Part shown: in pieces, positions 7,794-16,496 of the stretch | How the letters are laid out: the number at the start of each line of letters is the position of its first letter | Position numbering within the stretch: position 1 is the stretch's first letter | DNA from: Methylobacterium sp. WL119 | GTDB lineage: Bacteria > Pseudomonadota > Alphaproteobacteria > Rhizobiales > Beijerinckiaceae | Length of the DNA: 38,545 bases | NCBI RefSeq assembly: GCF_008039875.1 | Contig: NZ_VRUU01000050.1 | Location: 1-38,545 of the forward strand | Direction: 5' to 3' | Program-made: the position numbers and the translations under genes | The notes under the pieces: model-generated | The model's input: the letters and a program-made list of their open reading frames with translations, nothing else | Database searches by the model: none | What the model was told of the DNA's origin: nothing

Positions 7794-8801
7794 TCATGCG
7801 GTCGCGCCTTCCATCAGTTCGAAGCCGAGGTCGATCGTCTCGGCCGGGCCGCCGGCCGCCAGGCGCTCGGCGGCGACCGCGCCGATCCGCAGTCGCGGCG
7901 TGCGGATGGTCGAGAGCGGCTGCGGCATCGCCGCGGTGATGTCGAGGCCGTTGTAGCCGAACAAAGCGAGGCGGTGCGGGATCGACCAGCCGCGCGCCAG
8001 GCAGCAGAAGTAGCCGCCGAGCGCCATGTCGTCGTTGGAGAAGTAGACGGCGTCGAGGTCCGGCGTGCGGTCGAGCAGCCGGTCCAGCGCCGCCCGCCCG
8101 GCCGCCGCGGAGGACGGCTCGGCGACGATCTCGCGGTCGATCAGCCCGTGCCCGGCGCCGTTCAGGGCCGCCTCGAAGCCGGCGAGCCGCTTGCCCGCCC
8201 GGAGGTCGCGCAGAATGTCGTGGCCGACATAGCCGATGCGGCGGTAGCCCCGCCCGAGCAGGTGCGCGGCGCTCGCCTCGCCGACCGCCCGGTTGGAGAA
8301 GCCGACGACGAGGTCGAGGCCCGGCCCGTCGGTGTCGATCATCTCGACCACGCGGATCCCGGCGGCGCGCAGGAGCGCGACGGTGCCGGGATTGTGCTCC
8401 ACCCCGGTGACGACGAGGCCGGCCGGGCGCCACGACAGCAGCGCGCCGACCAGCGCCTCCTCGCGGTCGGGATCGTAGTCGGAGACGCCGATCACGCTCT
8501 GGAAGCCGGTGCGGTCGAGCGCCCCCGTCAGCCCGCGCAGCAGGTCGGGGAAGACGATGTTGGCGAGCGACGGGATCACGATGCCAACGAGCTGCGAGCC
8601 GGCCGACGTCGCGTTGCCCGCGAGCGACCCGGCCAGCCGGTTCGGCACGTAGCCGAGCTCGACCACGGCCGCGGCCACCCGGTCTGCGGTGCGCTTCGAG
8701 AACGAGCCCTGGTTGCGCAGCACCCGCGAGACCGTGCTCTCGCCGAATCCCGATTCCCGGGCGACGTCCGCCAGCGTCACGAGGCGCCGATGCAGGTTCA
8801 T
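7794..8801 (-). CDS. LacI family transcriptional regulator of the tetronate cluster
   Basis: A 335-residue LacI/GalR regulator. The helix-turn-helix lies at residues 8-30 (LVTLADVARESGFGESTVS) and is followed by the hinge GYVPNRLAGSLAG. A periplasmic-binding-protein-like effector domain then runs from about residue 60, with LVGIVIPSLANIVFPDL and VDAVYFSNDDMALGG-type segments. The start ATG 8799-8801 is favoured over upstream codons because the preceding residues are not LacI-like and an AAGGG tract lies 6 bases upstream. It is divergent from the permease gene, with a perfect palindrome in the gap, and is followed by otnC. It is inferred to sense a tetronate or pathway intermediate and repress both arms; the effector is unknown. 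Confidence 0.9.
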   Translation of the reverse strand: MNLHRRLVTLADVARESGFGESTVSRVLRNQGSFSKRTADRVAAAVVELGYVPNRLAGSLAGNATSAGSQLVGIVIPSLANIVFPDLLRGLTGALDRTGFQSVIGVSDYDPDREEALVGALLSWRPAGLVVTGVEHNPGTVALLRAAGIRVVEMIDTDGPGLDLVVGFSNRAVGEASAAHLLGRGYRRIGYVGHDILRDLRAGKRLAGFEAALNGAGHGLIDREIVAEPSSAAAGRAALDRLLDRTPDLDAVYFSNDDMALGGYFCCLARGWSIPHRLALFGYNGLDITAAMPQPLSTIRTPRLRIGAVAAERLAAGGPAETIDLGFELMEGATA

Positions 8802-8865
8802 GGAGACCCTTCGCGTGGCGATGCGCTCAGCGACATATCGAGCATCGCTGTCACCCGCAAGCTGA

Positions 8866-8881
8866 TTGGCAGCGCTGCCAA
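8866..8881. promoter_or_regulatory. Putative LacI-family operator
   Basis: TTGGCAGCGCTGCCAA is a perfect 16-bp palindrome with a central CG, the geometry typical of LacI/GalR operators. It lies in the 168-base divergent region, 65 bases from the repressor start and 89 bases from the permease start. Its left half (TTGGCA) could itself be a -35 element, in which case repressor binding would block RNA polymerase. A second weaker inverted repeat, GCGATGC (8818-8824) with GCATCGC (8842-8848), is closer to the repressor gene. Confidence 0.65.
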
Positions 8882-8969
8882 ACTGAGATAGGCAGGTTTC
8901 AAGCGCCGGGAAACGGTGCGGAACCAAGCAGAACGCCGGCACGCCAAGACGTCGGCGACGGAGGACGCC

Positions 8970-10286
8970 ATGAGTTCACCAGCCGCCGTGCTGCCGGGCA
9001 GCGCCGTGCCGTCGAAGGACTTCGTCGAGCAGACCTATACCAAGGTGTTCTGGCGCCTCGTGCCGTTCCTGATGCTCTGCTACGTCGTCGCCTACCTCGA
9101 CCGGGTCAACGTCGGCTTCGCCAAGCTGCAGATGTCCCAGGACCTCGGCTTCAGCGAGACGGTCTACGGCTTCGGCGCGGGCGTGTTCTTCGTCGGCTAC
9201 TTCCTGTTCGAGGTGCCCTCGAACGTGATCCTCCACCGGGTCGGCGCGCGGATCTGGATCGCCCGGATCATGGTCACCTGGGGGATCATCTCGGGTGCGT
9301 TCCTGTTCGTGAACTCCGCCACGACCTTCTACGTCATGCGCTTCCTGCTCGGGCTGGCCGAGGCGGGCTTCTACCCGGGCGTGATCCTCTACACGACGGC
9401 CTGGTTCCCGGCGCATCGCCGGGCCAAGGTCATCGCCGTGTTCATGGCCGCGATCCCCGTCTCGGGCATCTTCGGCAACCCGCTCTCGGGCTGGATCATG
9501 GATGCCTTCAACGGCGCCCACGGGCTCGCCGGCTGGCAGTGGATGTTCGTGATCGAGGCGGTGCCGGCGGTGCTGGTCGGCATCGCGGTGTTCTTCTACC
9601 TCGACAACCGGGCCTCGGAGGCCAAGTGGCTGACCGACCCCGAGAAAGCGGTGATCGAGCGCGACATCGCCGCCGACAACGTCGGCAAGGAGACGAGCCC
9701 GCACTCGATCGCGACCGTGTTCCGCAACGGCCGCGTCTGGTTCATGAGCTTCATCTACTTCTGCTTCGTCACGGGCCAGTACGGCCTGACCTTCTGGATG
9801 CCGACGCTGGTGAAAGCCACCGGCGTGCAGGGCAACCTCAACATCGGCCTGATCAGCGCGATCCCGTTCCTGTTCGCGGTGTTCGTGATGATCCTGCTCG
9901 GGCGCAGCGCCGACCGGATGCGCGAGCGCCGCTGGCACCTGATCGTGCCCGCGCTCTGCGGCGCGGTCGGCTTCGTCGTCGCCGCCACCGCCGGCAGCAC
10001 GGTGATCGCGATCATGGCGCTCTCGATCGCCGCGGGCGGGGTGCTCACCTGCGCGCCGCTGTTCTGGTCGATGCCGACCGCGTTCCTGTCGGGGGCGGGC
10101 GCCGCCGCCGGCGTCGCGCTGATTAACTCGGTGGGCAACCTCGCGGGCTTCGCCAGCCCCTACGTGATCGGCGCCCTGAAGGACTACAGCGGCAACACCG
10201 CCACCGGCATGTACGCGCTCGCCGCCATGCTGGTGCTCGGCTCGGTCGCGACCTTCGTGACGCCCAAGCGCCTCGTGAACCGCTGA
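8970..10286 (+). CDS. MFS permease for sugar acids (anion:cation symporter family)
   Basis: A 438-residue major facilitator with about 12 membrane segments. The N-terminal half shows FLMLCYVVAYLDRVNVGFA followed by the GFGAGVFFVGYFLFEVPSN segment characteristic of the ACS family (hexuronate, glucarate and tartrate permeases). The cytoplasmic loop with RIWIARIMVTWG matches the family signature after helix 2. The start ATG 8970 has a GGAGGA tract 4 bases upstream. It is the first gene of the tetronate operon, 41 bases before ltnD, and is inferred to import L-threonate, D-erythronate or a related acid by proton symport. The exact substrate cannot be read from sequence. Confidence 0.9.
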   Translation: MSSPAAVLPGSAVPSKDFVEQTYTKVFWRLVPFLMLCYVVAYLDRVNVGFAKLQMSQDLGFSETVYGFGAGVFFVGYFLFEVPSNVILHRVGARIWIARIMVTWGIISGAFLFVNSATTFYVMRFLLGLAEAGFYPGVILYTTAWFPAHRRAKVIAVFMAAIPVSGIFGNPLSGWIMDAFNGAHGLAGWQWMFVIEAVPAVLVGIAVFFYLDNRASEAKWLTDPEKAVIERDIAADNVGKETSPHSIATVFRNGRVWFMSFIYFCFVTGQYGLTFWMPTLVKATGVQGNLNIGLISAIPFLFAVFVMILLGRSADRMRERRWHLIVPALCGAVGFVVAATAGSTVIAIMALSIAAGGVLTCAPLFWSMPTAFLSGAGAAAGVALINSVGNLAGFASPYVIGALKDYSGNTATGMYALAAMLVLGSVATFVTPKRLVNR

Positions 10287-10327
10287 AACCGGCGCACCTT
10301 CCGCAGATCCCCGACCGGACATCCCCG

Positions 10328-11245
10328 ATGACAGCACCCTCCTCCGCCCGGCACGCCGCGGTGATCGGCCTCGGCTCGATGGGCTTCGGCATGGCGGCCT
10401 CGCTGCTGCGGGCCGGCTTCACGGTCGCGGCCTGCGACGTGAACCCCGAGGCGGTCGCCCGCTTCTCGGCGGCCGGCGGGCGCGGCACGGCGAGCCCGGC
10501 CGAAGCGGCGGAGGGCGCGAGCGTCGTGATCTGCGTCGTCGTCAACGCCGCCCAGACCGAGGCCGTGCTGTTCGGCGAGGCCGGCGCCGCGGCGGCGATG
10601 CCGGAGGGCGCGGTGTTCGTCTCCTCGGCGACCATGGACCCGGCCGTCGCCCGGCGGCTGGCGGCGCGGCTCGAGGCCACCGGCCGGCACTACCTTGACG
10701 CGCCGATGAGCGGGGGCGCGGCGCGCGCCGCCGACGGGGCTCTGACCTTCCTGGCCTCCGGCTCGGCCGCCGCCTTCGACGCGGCGCGCCCGGCGCTCGG
10801 TGCGATGGCCGGCACGCTCTACGAGCTCGGCGACGAAGCCGGCCAGGGCGCGGCCTTCAAGATGATCAACCAGCTGCTCGCGGGCGTGCACATCGCTGCC
10901 GCGTCGGAAGCCATGAGCTTCGCCGCCAAGCAGGGCCTCGACCTCGCCCGCGTCTACGAGGTGATCACGAAGTCGGCCGGCAATTCCTGGATGTTCGAGA
11001 ACCGGATGCCGCACGTCCTCGACGGCGATTACAGCCCCAGAAGCGCGGTCGACATCTTCGTCAAGGACCTCGGCATCGTGCAGGACATGGCGCGCGCCGA
11101 GAAGTACCCGGTGCCGGTGGCGGCCGCCGCCCTGCAGATGTTCCTGATGGCGTCGGGCTCGGGGATGGGCCGCGACGACGATGCCTCCGTCGCGCGGCTC
11201 TACGCCCAGGTCTCGGGCGCGACCCTGCCGGCCGCGAAGCGCTGA
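10328..11245 (+). CDS. ltnD: L-threonate dehydrogenase
   Basis: A 305-residue beta-hydroxyacid dehydrogenase expected to oxidise L-threonate to 2-oxo-tetronate with NAD(P). The Rossmann motif GLGSMG is at residues 14-19, the substrate loop DAPMSGGAARA follows in mid-protein, and the catalytic lysine is K178 in AAFKMINQLLAG. The C-terminal helical domain contains the GNSWMFENRMPHV segment seen in threonate and tartronate-semialdehyde-type members. The distinction from 2-hydroxy-3-oxopropionate reductase rests on the neighbours: OtnI begins 12 bases downstream and OtnK overlaps OtnI. The ribosome site before ATG 10328 is weak. Confidence 0.87.
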   Translation: MTAPSSARHAAVIGLGSMGFGMAASLLRAGFTVAACDVNPEAVARFSAAGGRGTASPAEAAEGASVVICVVVNAAQTEAVLFGEAGAAAAMPEGAVFVSSATMDPAVARRLAARLEATGRHYLDAPMSGGAARAADGALTFLASGSAAAFDAARPALGAMAGTLYELGDEAGQGAAFKMINQLLAGVHIAAASEAMSFAAKQGLDLARVYEVITKSAGNSWMFENRMPHVLDGDYSPRSAVDIFVKDLGIVQDMARAEKYPVPVAAAALQMFLMASGSGMGRDDDASVARLYAQVSGATLPAAKR

Positions 11246-11257
11246 GGAGGTCCATCC

Positions 11258-12052
11258 ATGCCGCGCTTTGCCGCCAACCTCACCCTGATGTTCACCGAGC
11301 TCCCCTTCCTCGACCGCTTCGCAGCAGCCGCGGACCAGGGCTTCGGCGCCGTCGAGTTCCTGTTCCCCTACGCGCATCCGGCCGACGCCATCGCCGACCG
11401 CCTGGCGCGCCACGGCCTGACCCAGGCGCTGTTCAACCTGCCGCCGGGCGACTTCGAGGCCGGCGAGCGCGGGCTCGCGGCCCTGCCCGAGCGCTTCGAC
11501 GAGCTGAAGCAGGGCGTCGCGACCGCTCTGCGCTACGCCGAGGCCACCGGCGTCGGGCGCCTCCACCTGATGGCGGGGCTGGCCGACCCGAACGATCCGG
11601 CCGCGCGCGACGCCTACCGCCGCGCCGTCGCCTGGACCGCCGACGCTCTCGGCGCGGCGGGGCTCGACCTCGTGCTGGAGCCGATCAACGGCCGCAACAT
11701 GCCGGGCTACTTCCTGAACGATTTCGGGGCGGCGGCGGCGCTGATCCGCGACCTCGCGCGGCCGAACCTGAAGCTGCAGTTCGACCTCTACCACTGCCAG
11801 ATCCTGCACGGCGACGTGACGATGCGGCTGCGCGCGCTGATGCCGATCGTCGGCCACGTGCAGACCGCCTCGGTGCCGGGGCGACACGAGCCCGGCACCG
11901 GCGAGATCGACGACGCCTTCCTCTTCGCGGAGCTCGACTGGCTCGGCTACGACGGGTTCGTCGGCTGCGAGTACAACCCGGCCGCCGGCACCGTCGCGGG
12001 CCTCGGCTGGTTCTCGCCCTATCGCGAAGGCCGGCGGGGGGATGCACGATGA
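11258..12052 (+). CDS. otnI: 2-oxo-tetronate isomerase (hydroxypyruvate-isomerase-like)
   Basis: A 264-residue xylose-isomerase-like TIM-barrel protein of the Hyi/OtnI family. It should convert 2-oxo-tetronate to 3-oxo-tetronate. Family landmarks are the start PRFAANLTLMFTE, the GFGAVEFLFPY strand, LVLEPINGRNMPGYF with the first catalytic glutamate, LKLQFDLYHCQI, HVQTASVPGRHEPG, and the closing GFVGCEYNPA with the second glutamate. A strong GAGGAGG ribosome site precedes ATG 11258. The TGA overlaps the start of otnK as ATGA. Hydroxypyruvate isomerase is the main alternative by sequence alone, but the kinase next door favours the tetronate role. Confidence 0.87.
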   Translation: MPRFAANLTLMFTELPFLDRFAAAADQGFGAVEFLFPYAHPADAIADRLARHGLTQALFNLPPGDFEAGERGLAALPERFDELKQGVATALRYAEATGVGRLHLMAGLADPNDPAARDAYRRAVAWTADALGAAGLDLVLEPINGRNMPGYFLNDFGAAAALIRDLARPNLKLQFDLYHCQILHGDVTMRLRALMPIVGHVQTASVPGRHEPGTGEIDDAFLFAELDWLGYDGFVGCEYNPAAGTVAGLGWFSPYREGRRGDAR

Positions 12053-13323
12053 GCCTGCCGCTCGCCCTCGGCTGCGTCGCCGACGACTATACCGGCGCCT
12101 CGGACCTCGCCAACACCCTGACCAGGGCCGGCCTGCGCACGGTGCAGACCATCGGCGTGCCGGCCGACGACCTCGCCCTGCCGGAGGTCGACGCGGTGGT
12201 GGTGGCGCTGAAGAGCCGGTCGATCGACCCGCGCGAGGCGGTGGCGCGCTCCCGCGAGGCCGACGCCTGGCTGCGCCGGCGCGGTGCCGGCCACGTGCTG
12301 TTCAAGGTCTGCTCGACCTTCGATTCGACCGAGGCCGGCAACATCGGCCCGGTGCTCGACGCGCTGCGGGCGGATGCGGCCGAGCCGATCGCGCTCGTCA
12401 CCCCCGCCTTTCCCGAGACCGGGCGCAGCGTCTACCAGGGTCACCTCTTCGTCGGCGCGACGCTGCTCGCCGAGAGCCCGCTGAAGGACCACCCCCTCAA
12501 CCCGATGCGCGATTCAAGCCTCGTGCGGGTGCTGGCCCGCCAGAGCGCCGGCACGGTCGGGCTGATCGACATCGCCACCGTGACGCGCGGTCCGGACGCG
12601 GTCGCCGCGCGCCTCGACGCCCTGGCGAAGGAGGGCCACGGCGCGGCCATCGCCGACGCGATCTTCGATGCCGACCTCGAGATCCTCGGCCGCGCCGCCT
12701 TGCGGCACCGCGTCTCCTGCGGCGCCTCGGGCCTCGGCCTCGGGCTCGCCCGCGCGCTGGTCGCGGACGGGCACGGCGCATCCGGCGCCGGTGCGGTGGC
12801 GGGCGAAGCGGTCGGCGGCCACGCCGCGTGCCTCGCGGGCAGCTGCTCGCAGGCGACGCTGGCGCAGATCGAGGCCGCGGCCGATCACATGCCAGTGCTG
12901 CGCCTCGACACCGAGCGGCTGCTGTCCGGCTCCGGCGAGGTCGAGGCGGCCATCGCCTGGGCCGCCAACCGCCTTGCCGCCGGCCCGGTCCTCGTCGCCA
13001 GCAGCGCCGCGCCCGACGCGGTGCGCACGCTCCAGGCCAGGCACGGCGGCGCCGCGGTCGGCCAGGCGATCGAGGCGGCGCTGGCGCGGCTCGCCGCGGA
13101 CCTCGTCGCCTGCGGCGTCCGCCGGCTCGTGGTCGCCGGCGGCGAGACCTCCGGCGCGGTGGTCGACCATCTCGGGCTGAAGGCCTTCCTGCTCGGCCCC
13201 GAGATCGCCGCCGGCGTCCCCGTCCTGCGCACGGCCGGCGGCGATCCGATGCTGCTTGCGCTAAAATCCGGCAACTTCGGCGGCCGCGACTTCTTCCTGC
13301 GCGCGCTCGCCCTGATGCAGTGA
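12049..13323 (+). CDS. otnK: 3-oxo-tetronate kinase (four-carbon acid sugar kinase)
   Basis: A 424-residue four-carbon acid sugar kinase (older name DUF1537). It phosphorylates 3-oxo-tetronate at C4 with ATP. The N-terminal substrate domain begins GCVADDYTGASDLANTL, with DDYTGASD as the family signature, and continues with FKVCSTFDSTEAGNIGPV. The C-terminal nucleotide domain contains VVAGGETSGAVVDHLGL and the Gly-rich LGPEIAAGVPVL. ATG 12049 overlaps the otnI stop by four bases, implying coupled translation. A 211-base gap with a palindromic repeat separates it from denD, unlike the tight spacing upstream. Confidence 0.9.
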   Translation: MSLPLALGCVADDYTGASDLANTLTRAGLRTVQTIGVPADDLALPEVDAVVVALKSRSIDPREAVARSREADAWLRRRGAGHVLFKVCSTFDSTEAGNIGPVLDALRADAAEPIALVTPAFPETGRSVYQGHLFVGATLLAESPLKDHPLNPMRDSSLVRVLARQSAGTVGLIDIATVTRGPDAVAARLDALAKEGHGAAIADAIFDADLEILGRAALRHRVSCGASGLGLGLARALVADGHGASGAGAVAGEAVGGHAACLAGSCSQATLAQIEAAADHMPVLRLDTERLLSGSGEVEAAIAWAANRLAAGPVLVASSAAPDAVRTLQARHGGAAVGQAIEAALARLAADLVACGVRRLVVAGGETSGAVVDHLGLKAFLLGPEIAAGVPVLRTAGGDPMLLALKSGNFGGRDFFLRALALMQ

Positions 13324-13376
13324 GCGATACGGGTGCTTCTCGCTTCCCTGACCGCCTTCGAAAGTCTCGTCGCGCC

Positions 13377-13479
13377 TTCCCTCCCCCCCGACGGATCTCG
13401 GGCTTGCCCGAGATCCGCACCTTGTGTGCCCAAGTCGTGTGCACAAGTGGGCAGGCCCGACTTGGGTGCGGGGGGGGAG
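13377..13479. repeat. Palindromic repeat between otnK and denD
   Basis: The element starts with a C-tract (TTCCCTCCCCCC) and ends with a G-tract (GGGGGGGAG), as the other palindromes in the window do. Inside it, a perfect 12-bp hairpin pairs 13392-13403 with 13406-13417 (CGGATCTCGGGC and its complement, TT loop). A second imperfect inverted pair (TGCCCAAGTCG and CGACTTGGGTG) spans 13428-13469. It is a different subtype from the helicase element. Confidence 0.75.
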
Positions 13480-13534
13480 CCGGTAGGGCAACGCAGATCG
13501 ATCGCGGCCGAACATGCCGACCAAGGAGCTTCCC

Positions 13535-14515
13535 ATGCACGCCCTGATCCTCGGCGCTGGCGGCATGATCGGCCGCCGGCTCACCAAGGCCCTGGTCGCG
13601 TCCGGCGCCGTCGGCGGCGCGCTGCTCGACGCGCTGACCCTGATCGACGTGGTCCAGCCCGACGCGCCCGCGGGCTTCGCCGGCAACGTCCGCACCGAGG
13701 CCGCCGACCTCACCGCGCCGGGCGCGGCCGACGCCGCCATCGCCGGGCGGCCCGGCCTCGTCTTCCACCTCGCAGCCGTCGTCTCGGGCGAGGCGGAGGC
13801 GAACCTCGAGCTCGGCTACCGGGTCAACCTCGACGGCACCCGCCTGCTGCTCGACGCGATCCGGCGCGCGCACCTGGCCGACGGCTACCGGCCGACGGTG
13901 GTGTTCACCTCCTCGCTCGCGGTGTTCGGGCCGCCGCTGCCGCCGGTGATCGGCGACGACTGGATCGTCACGCCGGCCTCCTCCTACGGCACCCAGAAGG
14001 CGATGGGCGAGTTGCTGGTCGCCGACTATTCCCGTCGCGGCTTCCTCGACGGCATCGCCTTGCGCCTGCCGACGATCTGCGTGCGCCCGGGCAAGCCGAA
14101 CAAGGCGGCGTCGGGGTTCTTCTCCGGAATCATCCGCGAGCCGCTGGCCGGCCAGCCGGCGATCCTGCCGGTGCCCGAGACCGTGCGCCACTGGTTCGCG
14201 AGCCCCTCGGCCGCGATCGGCTTCCTGCTCCACGCGGCCGGGCTCGACCTCGCCCGCCTCGGGCTGCGGCGTGCGCTGACGCTGCCGGGGGTGTCGGCCA
14301 CCGTGGCCGAGGAGATCGAGGCCCTGCGCAAGGTCGGCGGCGACAAGGCGGTCGCCCTGATCCGCCGCGAGCCCGATCCGGCCGTCGCCCGCATCATCGA
14401 GACCTGGCCCGAGGCCTTCGCCACCGAACGCGCGCTCGACCTCGGCTTCACCGCCGACGCCTCGTTCGACGCGATCGTCGCCGAGCACGTCGCCGAATTC
14501 CACGCCGGGACATAA
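13535..14515 (+). CDS. denD: D-erythronate dehydrogenase
   Basis: A 326-residue extended short-chain dehydrogenase of the NAD-dependent epimerase/dehydratase family. It is expected to oxidise D-erythronate to a 2-oxo-tetronate that enters the OtnI/OtnK/OtnC route. The N-terminal NAD motif is ILGAGGMIGRRL (GxxGxxG). VFTSSLAVFG supplies the catalytic serine, and SYGTQKAMGE supplies the YxxxK pair. RLPTICVRPGKPNKAASGFF is the conserved substrate segment of this branch. ATG 13535 is preferred to ATG 13514 because AAGGAG lies 6 bases upstream of it. It lies behind a palindromic repeat that may change its expression relative to otnK. Confidence 0.87.
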   Translation: MHALILGAGGMIGRRLTKALVASGAVGGALLDALTLIDVVQPDAPAGFAGNVRTEAADLTAPGAADAAIAGRPGLVFHLAAVVSGEAEANLELGYRVNLDGTRLLLDAIRRAHLADGYRPTVVFTSSLAVFGPPLPPVIGDDWIVTPASSYGTQKAMGELLVADYSRRGFLDGIALRLPTICVRPGKPNKAASGFFSGIIREPLAGQPAILPVPETVRHWFASPSAAIGFLLHAAGLDLARLGLRRALTLPGVSATVAEEIEALRKVGGDKAVALIRREPDPAVARIIETWPEAFATERALDLGFTADASFDAIVAEHVAEFHAGT

Positions 14516-14553
14516 ACCTATGTGACATTTCGTCAGGCACGGTCGAACCGGGG

Positions 14554-16464
14554 ATGCGACGCGTTAGAACGGGTCGAGCCTCCGGGAAACGCATCGCCTT
14601 GTACAAGCCCATCGAAGACTACGCCGTCATCGGCGACACCCACTCAACCGCGCTGATCGCCCGCGACGGCTCGGTCGACTGGCTGTGCTGGCCGCGTCAC
14701 GATTCGCCGGCCCTGTTCCTCGCGCTGCTCGACGACGACAAGGGCGGCTCCTGCCGGATCGCGTTCGAGGGCCTGCGCTCGACCTCGCGGCGCTACCTGC
14801 CCGAGACCAACGTGCTGGAGACGACCTTCGTCACCGAGACCGGCAGCGCCCGGCTGGTCGACGTGATGCCGGTCAACCCGCCGACCCCCGAGCCCGAGGA
14901 AGGGCCCGACGGCGAGGGCGAGAGCCGCCTGATCCGCCTGCTCACCTGCATCGACGGCCACGTCGCCGGGCGCTTCCTGGTGCACCCGACCTTCGACTAC
15001 GCCCGCTGCGACGGCATCCCGATAGCCGACGGCGCGACGGTGCTGTTCGAGGCCGGCAAGCAGCGGCTCCGCGTCAACGCTGCGCCCGAGCCGAGGCTCG
15101 ACGGCGCGGTCGCGGTGAGCCGGTTCGCGATCGCGGCGGGCGAGACCGCCTACCTCGTCCTCACCCACGGCGAGGACGGGGAGCGGGCCGCGATCGACGA
15201 TTTCGCCGGCGCCGAGCGCCGGGTCGCGGCGACCATCGACTACTGGCGGCGCTGGAGCGAGCGCTGCACCTATCACGGCCCCTATCGCGACGCGGTGCTG
15301 CGCTCGGCCCTGTGCTTGAAGCTGCTGACCTACTCGCCGTCGGGCGCCATCGTCGCGGCGGCCACCGCCGGCCTGCCCGAGGCGGTTCCGGGCAACCGCA
15401 ACTACGATTACCGCTTCACCTGGATGCGGGACGCGACCTTCACCGTCACCGCCTTCGTGATGCTCGGCTACGTCCGCGAGGCCTCGGAGTTCCTGCGCTT
15501 CCTGCGCGAAGCGGACGGCAGCTTCGGCCGCGACACCAAGCTGCTCTACGGCATCGCCGAGGCGATGCCGCCGGAGGAGGAGCTCGACCACCTCTCCGGC
15601 TGGCGCGACGTCGGGCCGCCGCTGATCGGCAACGCCGCCGAGGGCCAGGACCAGCACGACATCTACGGCGAGCTGGTGCGCGCGCTCTGCGTCTTCCTCG
15701 AAGCGGTCGAGTACGACCCGCCGGAGAAGGTCCACGACCGCCTGCCCGAGGTGCTCGACAACCTCACCCGCCGCGCCATCGCCTGCCGCGACGAGGCCGA
15801 CGACGGCATCTGGGAGCTGCGCACCGGCCCGCGCCACCAGCTCCACACCAAGGCGATGCTCTGGGTGGCGCTGAACGACGCCGCCCGGATCGGCCGCAAC
15901 ATCGAGGGCGTGCCGCCGGAGAAGATCGAGACCTGGGAGCGGATCGCCGCCGAGATCCGCGCCGACTACCTGGAGAAGGCCTGGAACGAGGAGCGGCAGG
16001 CCTTCACCGGCGCCTACGGCTCGCACCACCTCGACGCGGCGGTGCTGCGCGTGGCGTTGTTCGGCGCGATCGACCCGAGCGACCCGCGCCTGCGCAAGAC
16101 GCTGGCCGCGATCGAGGACGAGCTCGGCGTCGGCGACCTGATCTACCGCTACCGCATGGACGACGGGCTCACGGGCGACGAGGGCACGTTTACCGCCTGC
16201 GCCTTCTGGCGCGTCGGCTGCCTGGCGCTCGACGGCCGCACCGGCGAGGCCAAGGCGGCGTTCGAGCGCCTGCTGGCGCGCGGCAACGACGTCGGGCTGT
16301 TCGCCGAGATGATCGACCCGGAGACCGGCGAGCAGCGCGGCAATACCCCGCAGGGCTTCTCGCACATGGCGCTGATCAACGCGGCCCTGCGCCTGCAGGA
16401 CACGATCGGCCGCTTCGGCCTACCCGAGGAGGGATGCGTCGCGACGAAGGCGGCGGCGGAGTAG
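14554..16464 (+). CDS. Glycoside hydrolase family 15 (glucoamylase/trehalase-like)
   Basis: A 636-residue GH15 protein without a signal peptide, so probably cytosolic. The N-terminal beta domain opens KPIEDYAVIGDTHSTALI and DGSVDWLCWPRHDSP. The (alpha/alpha)6 catalytic barrel shows YRFTWMRDATFTV, the general-acid region DGIWELR, and the general-base region EMIDPETGEQRGNTPQGFSHMAL. It should release glucose by inversion from alpha-glucans or trehalose; the substrate is not decidable here. ATG 14554 is used, but TTG 14599, whose product starts directly at the conserved YKPIEDY, is a serious alternative. It lies 38 bases after denD without an obvious functional link. Confidence 0.86.
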   Translation: MRRVRTGRASGKRIALYKPIEDYAVIGDTHSTALIARDGSVDWLCWPRHDSPALFLALLDDDKGGSCRIAFEGLRSTSRRYLPETNVLETTFVTETGSARLVDVMPVNPPTPEPEEGPDGEGESRLIRLLTCIDGHVAGRFLVHPTFDYARCDGIPIADGATVLFEAGKQRLRVNAAPEPRLDGAVAVSRFAIAAGETAYLVLTHGEDGERAAIDDFAGAERRVAATIDYWRRWSERCTYHGPYRDAVLRSALCLKLLTYSPSGAIVAAATAGLPEAVPGNRNYDYRFTWMRDATFTVTAFVMLGYVREASEFLRFLREADGSFGRDTKLLYGIAEAMPPEEELDHLSGWRDVGPPLIGNAAEGQDQHDIYGELVRALCVFLEAVEYDPPEKVHDRLPEVLDNLTRRAIACRDEADDGIWELRTGPRHQLHTKAMLWVALNDAARIGRNIEGVPPEKIETWERIAAEIRADYLEKAWNEERQAFTGAYGSHHLDAAVLRVALFGAIDPSDPRLRKTLAAIEDELGVGDLIYRYRMDDGLTGDEGTFTACAFWRVGCLALDGRTGEAKAAFERLLARGNDVGLFAEMIDPETGEQRGNTPQGFSHMALINAALRLQDTIGRFGLPEEGCVATKAAAE

Positions 16465-16496
16465 ACGCAGCGCGGGGCTTTCGGCTGACCGCGCTC

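Noticed and set aside
13377..13479. CRISPR or riboswitch interpretation of the repeats between genes
   Set aside because: There are no evenly spaced identical repeats with unique spacers, and the structures are simple palindromes of a dispersed family.
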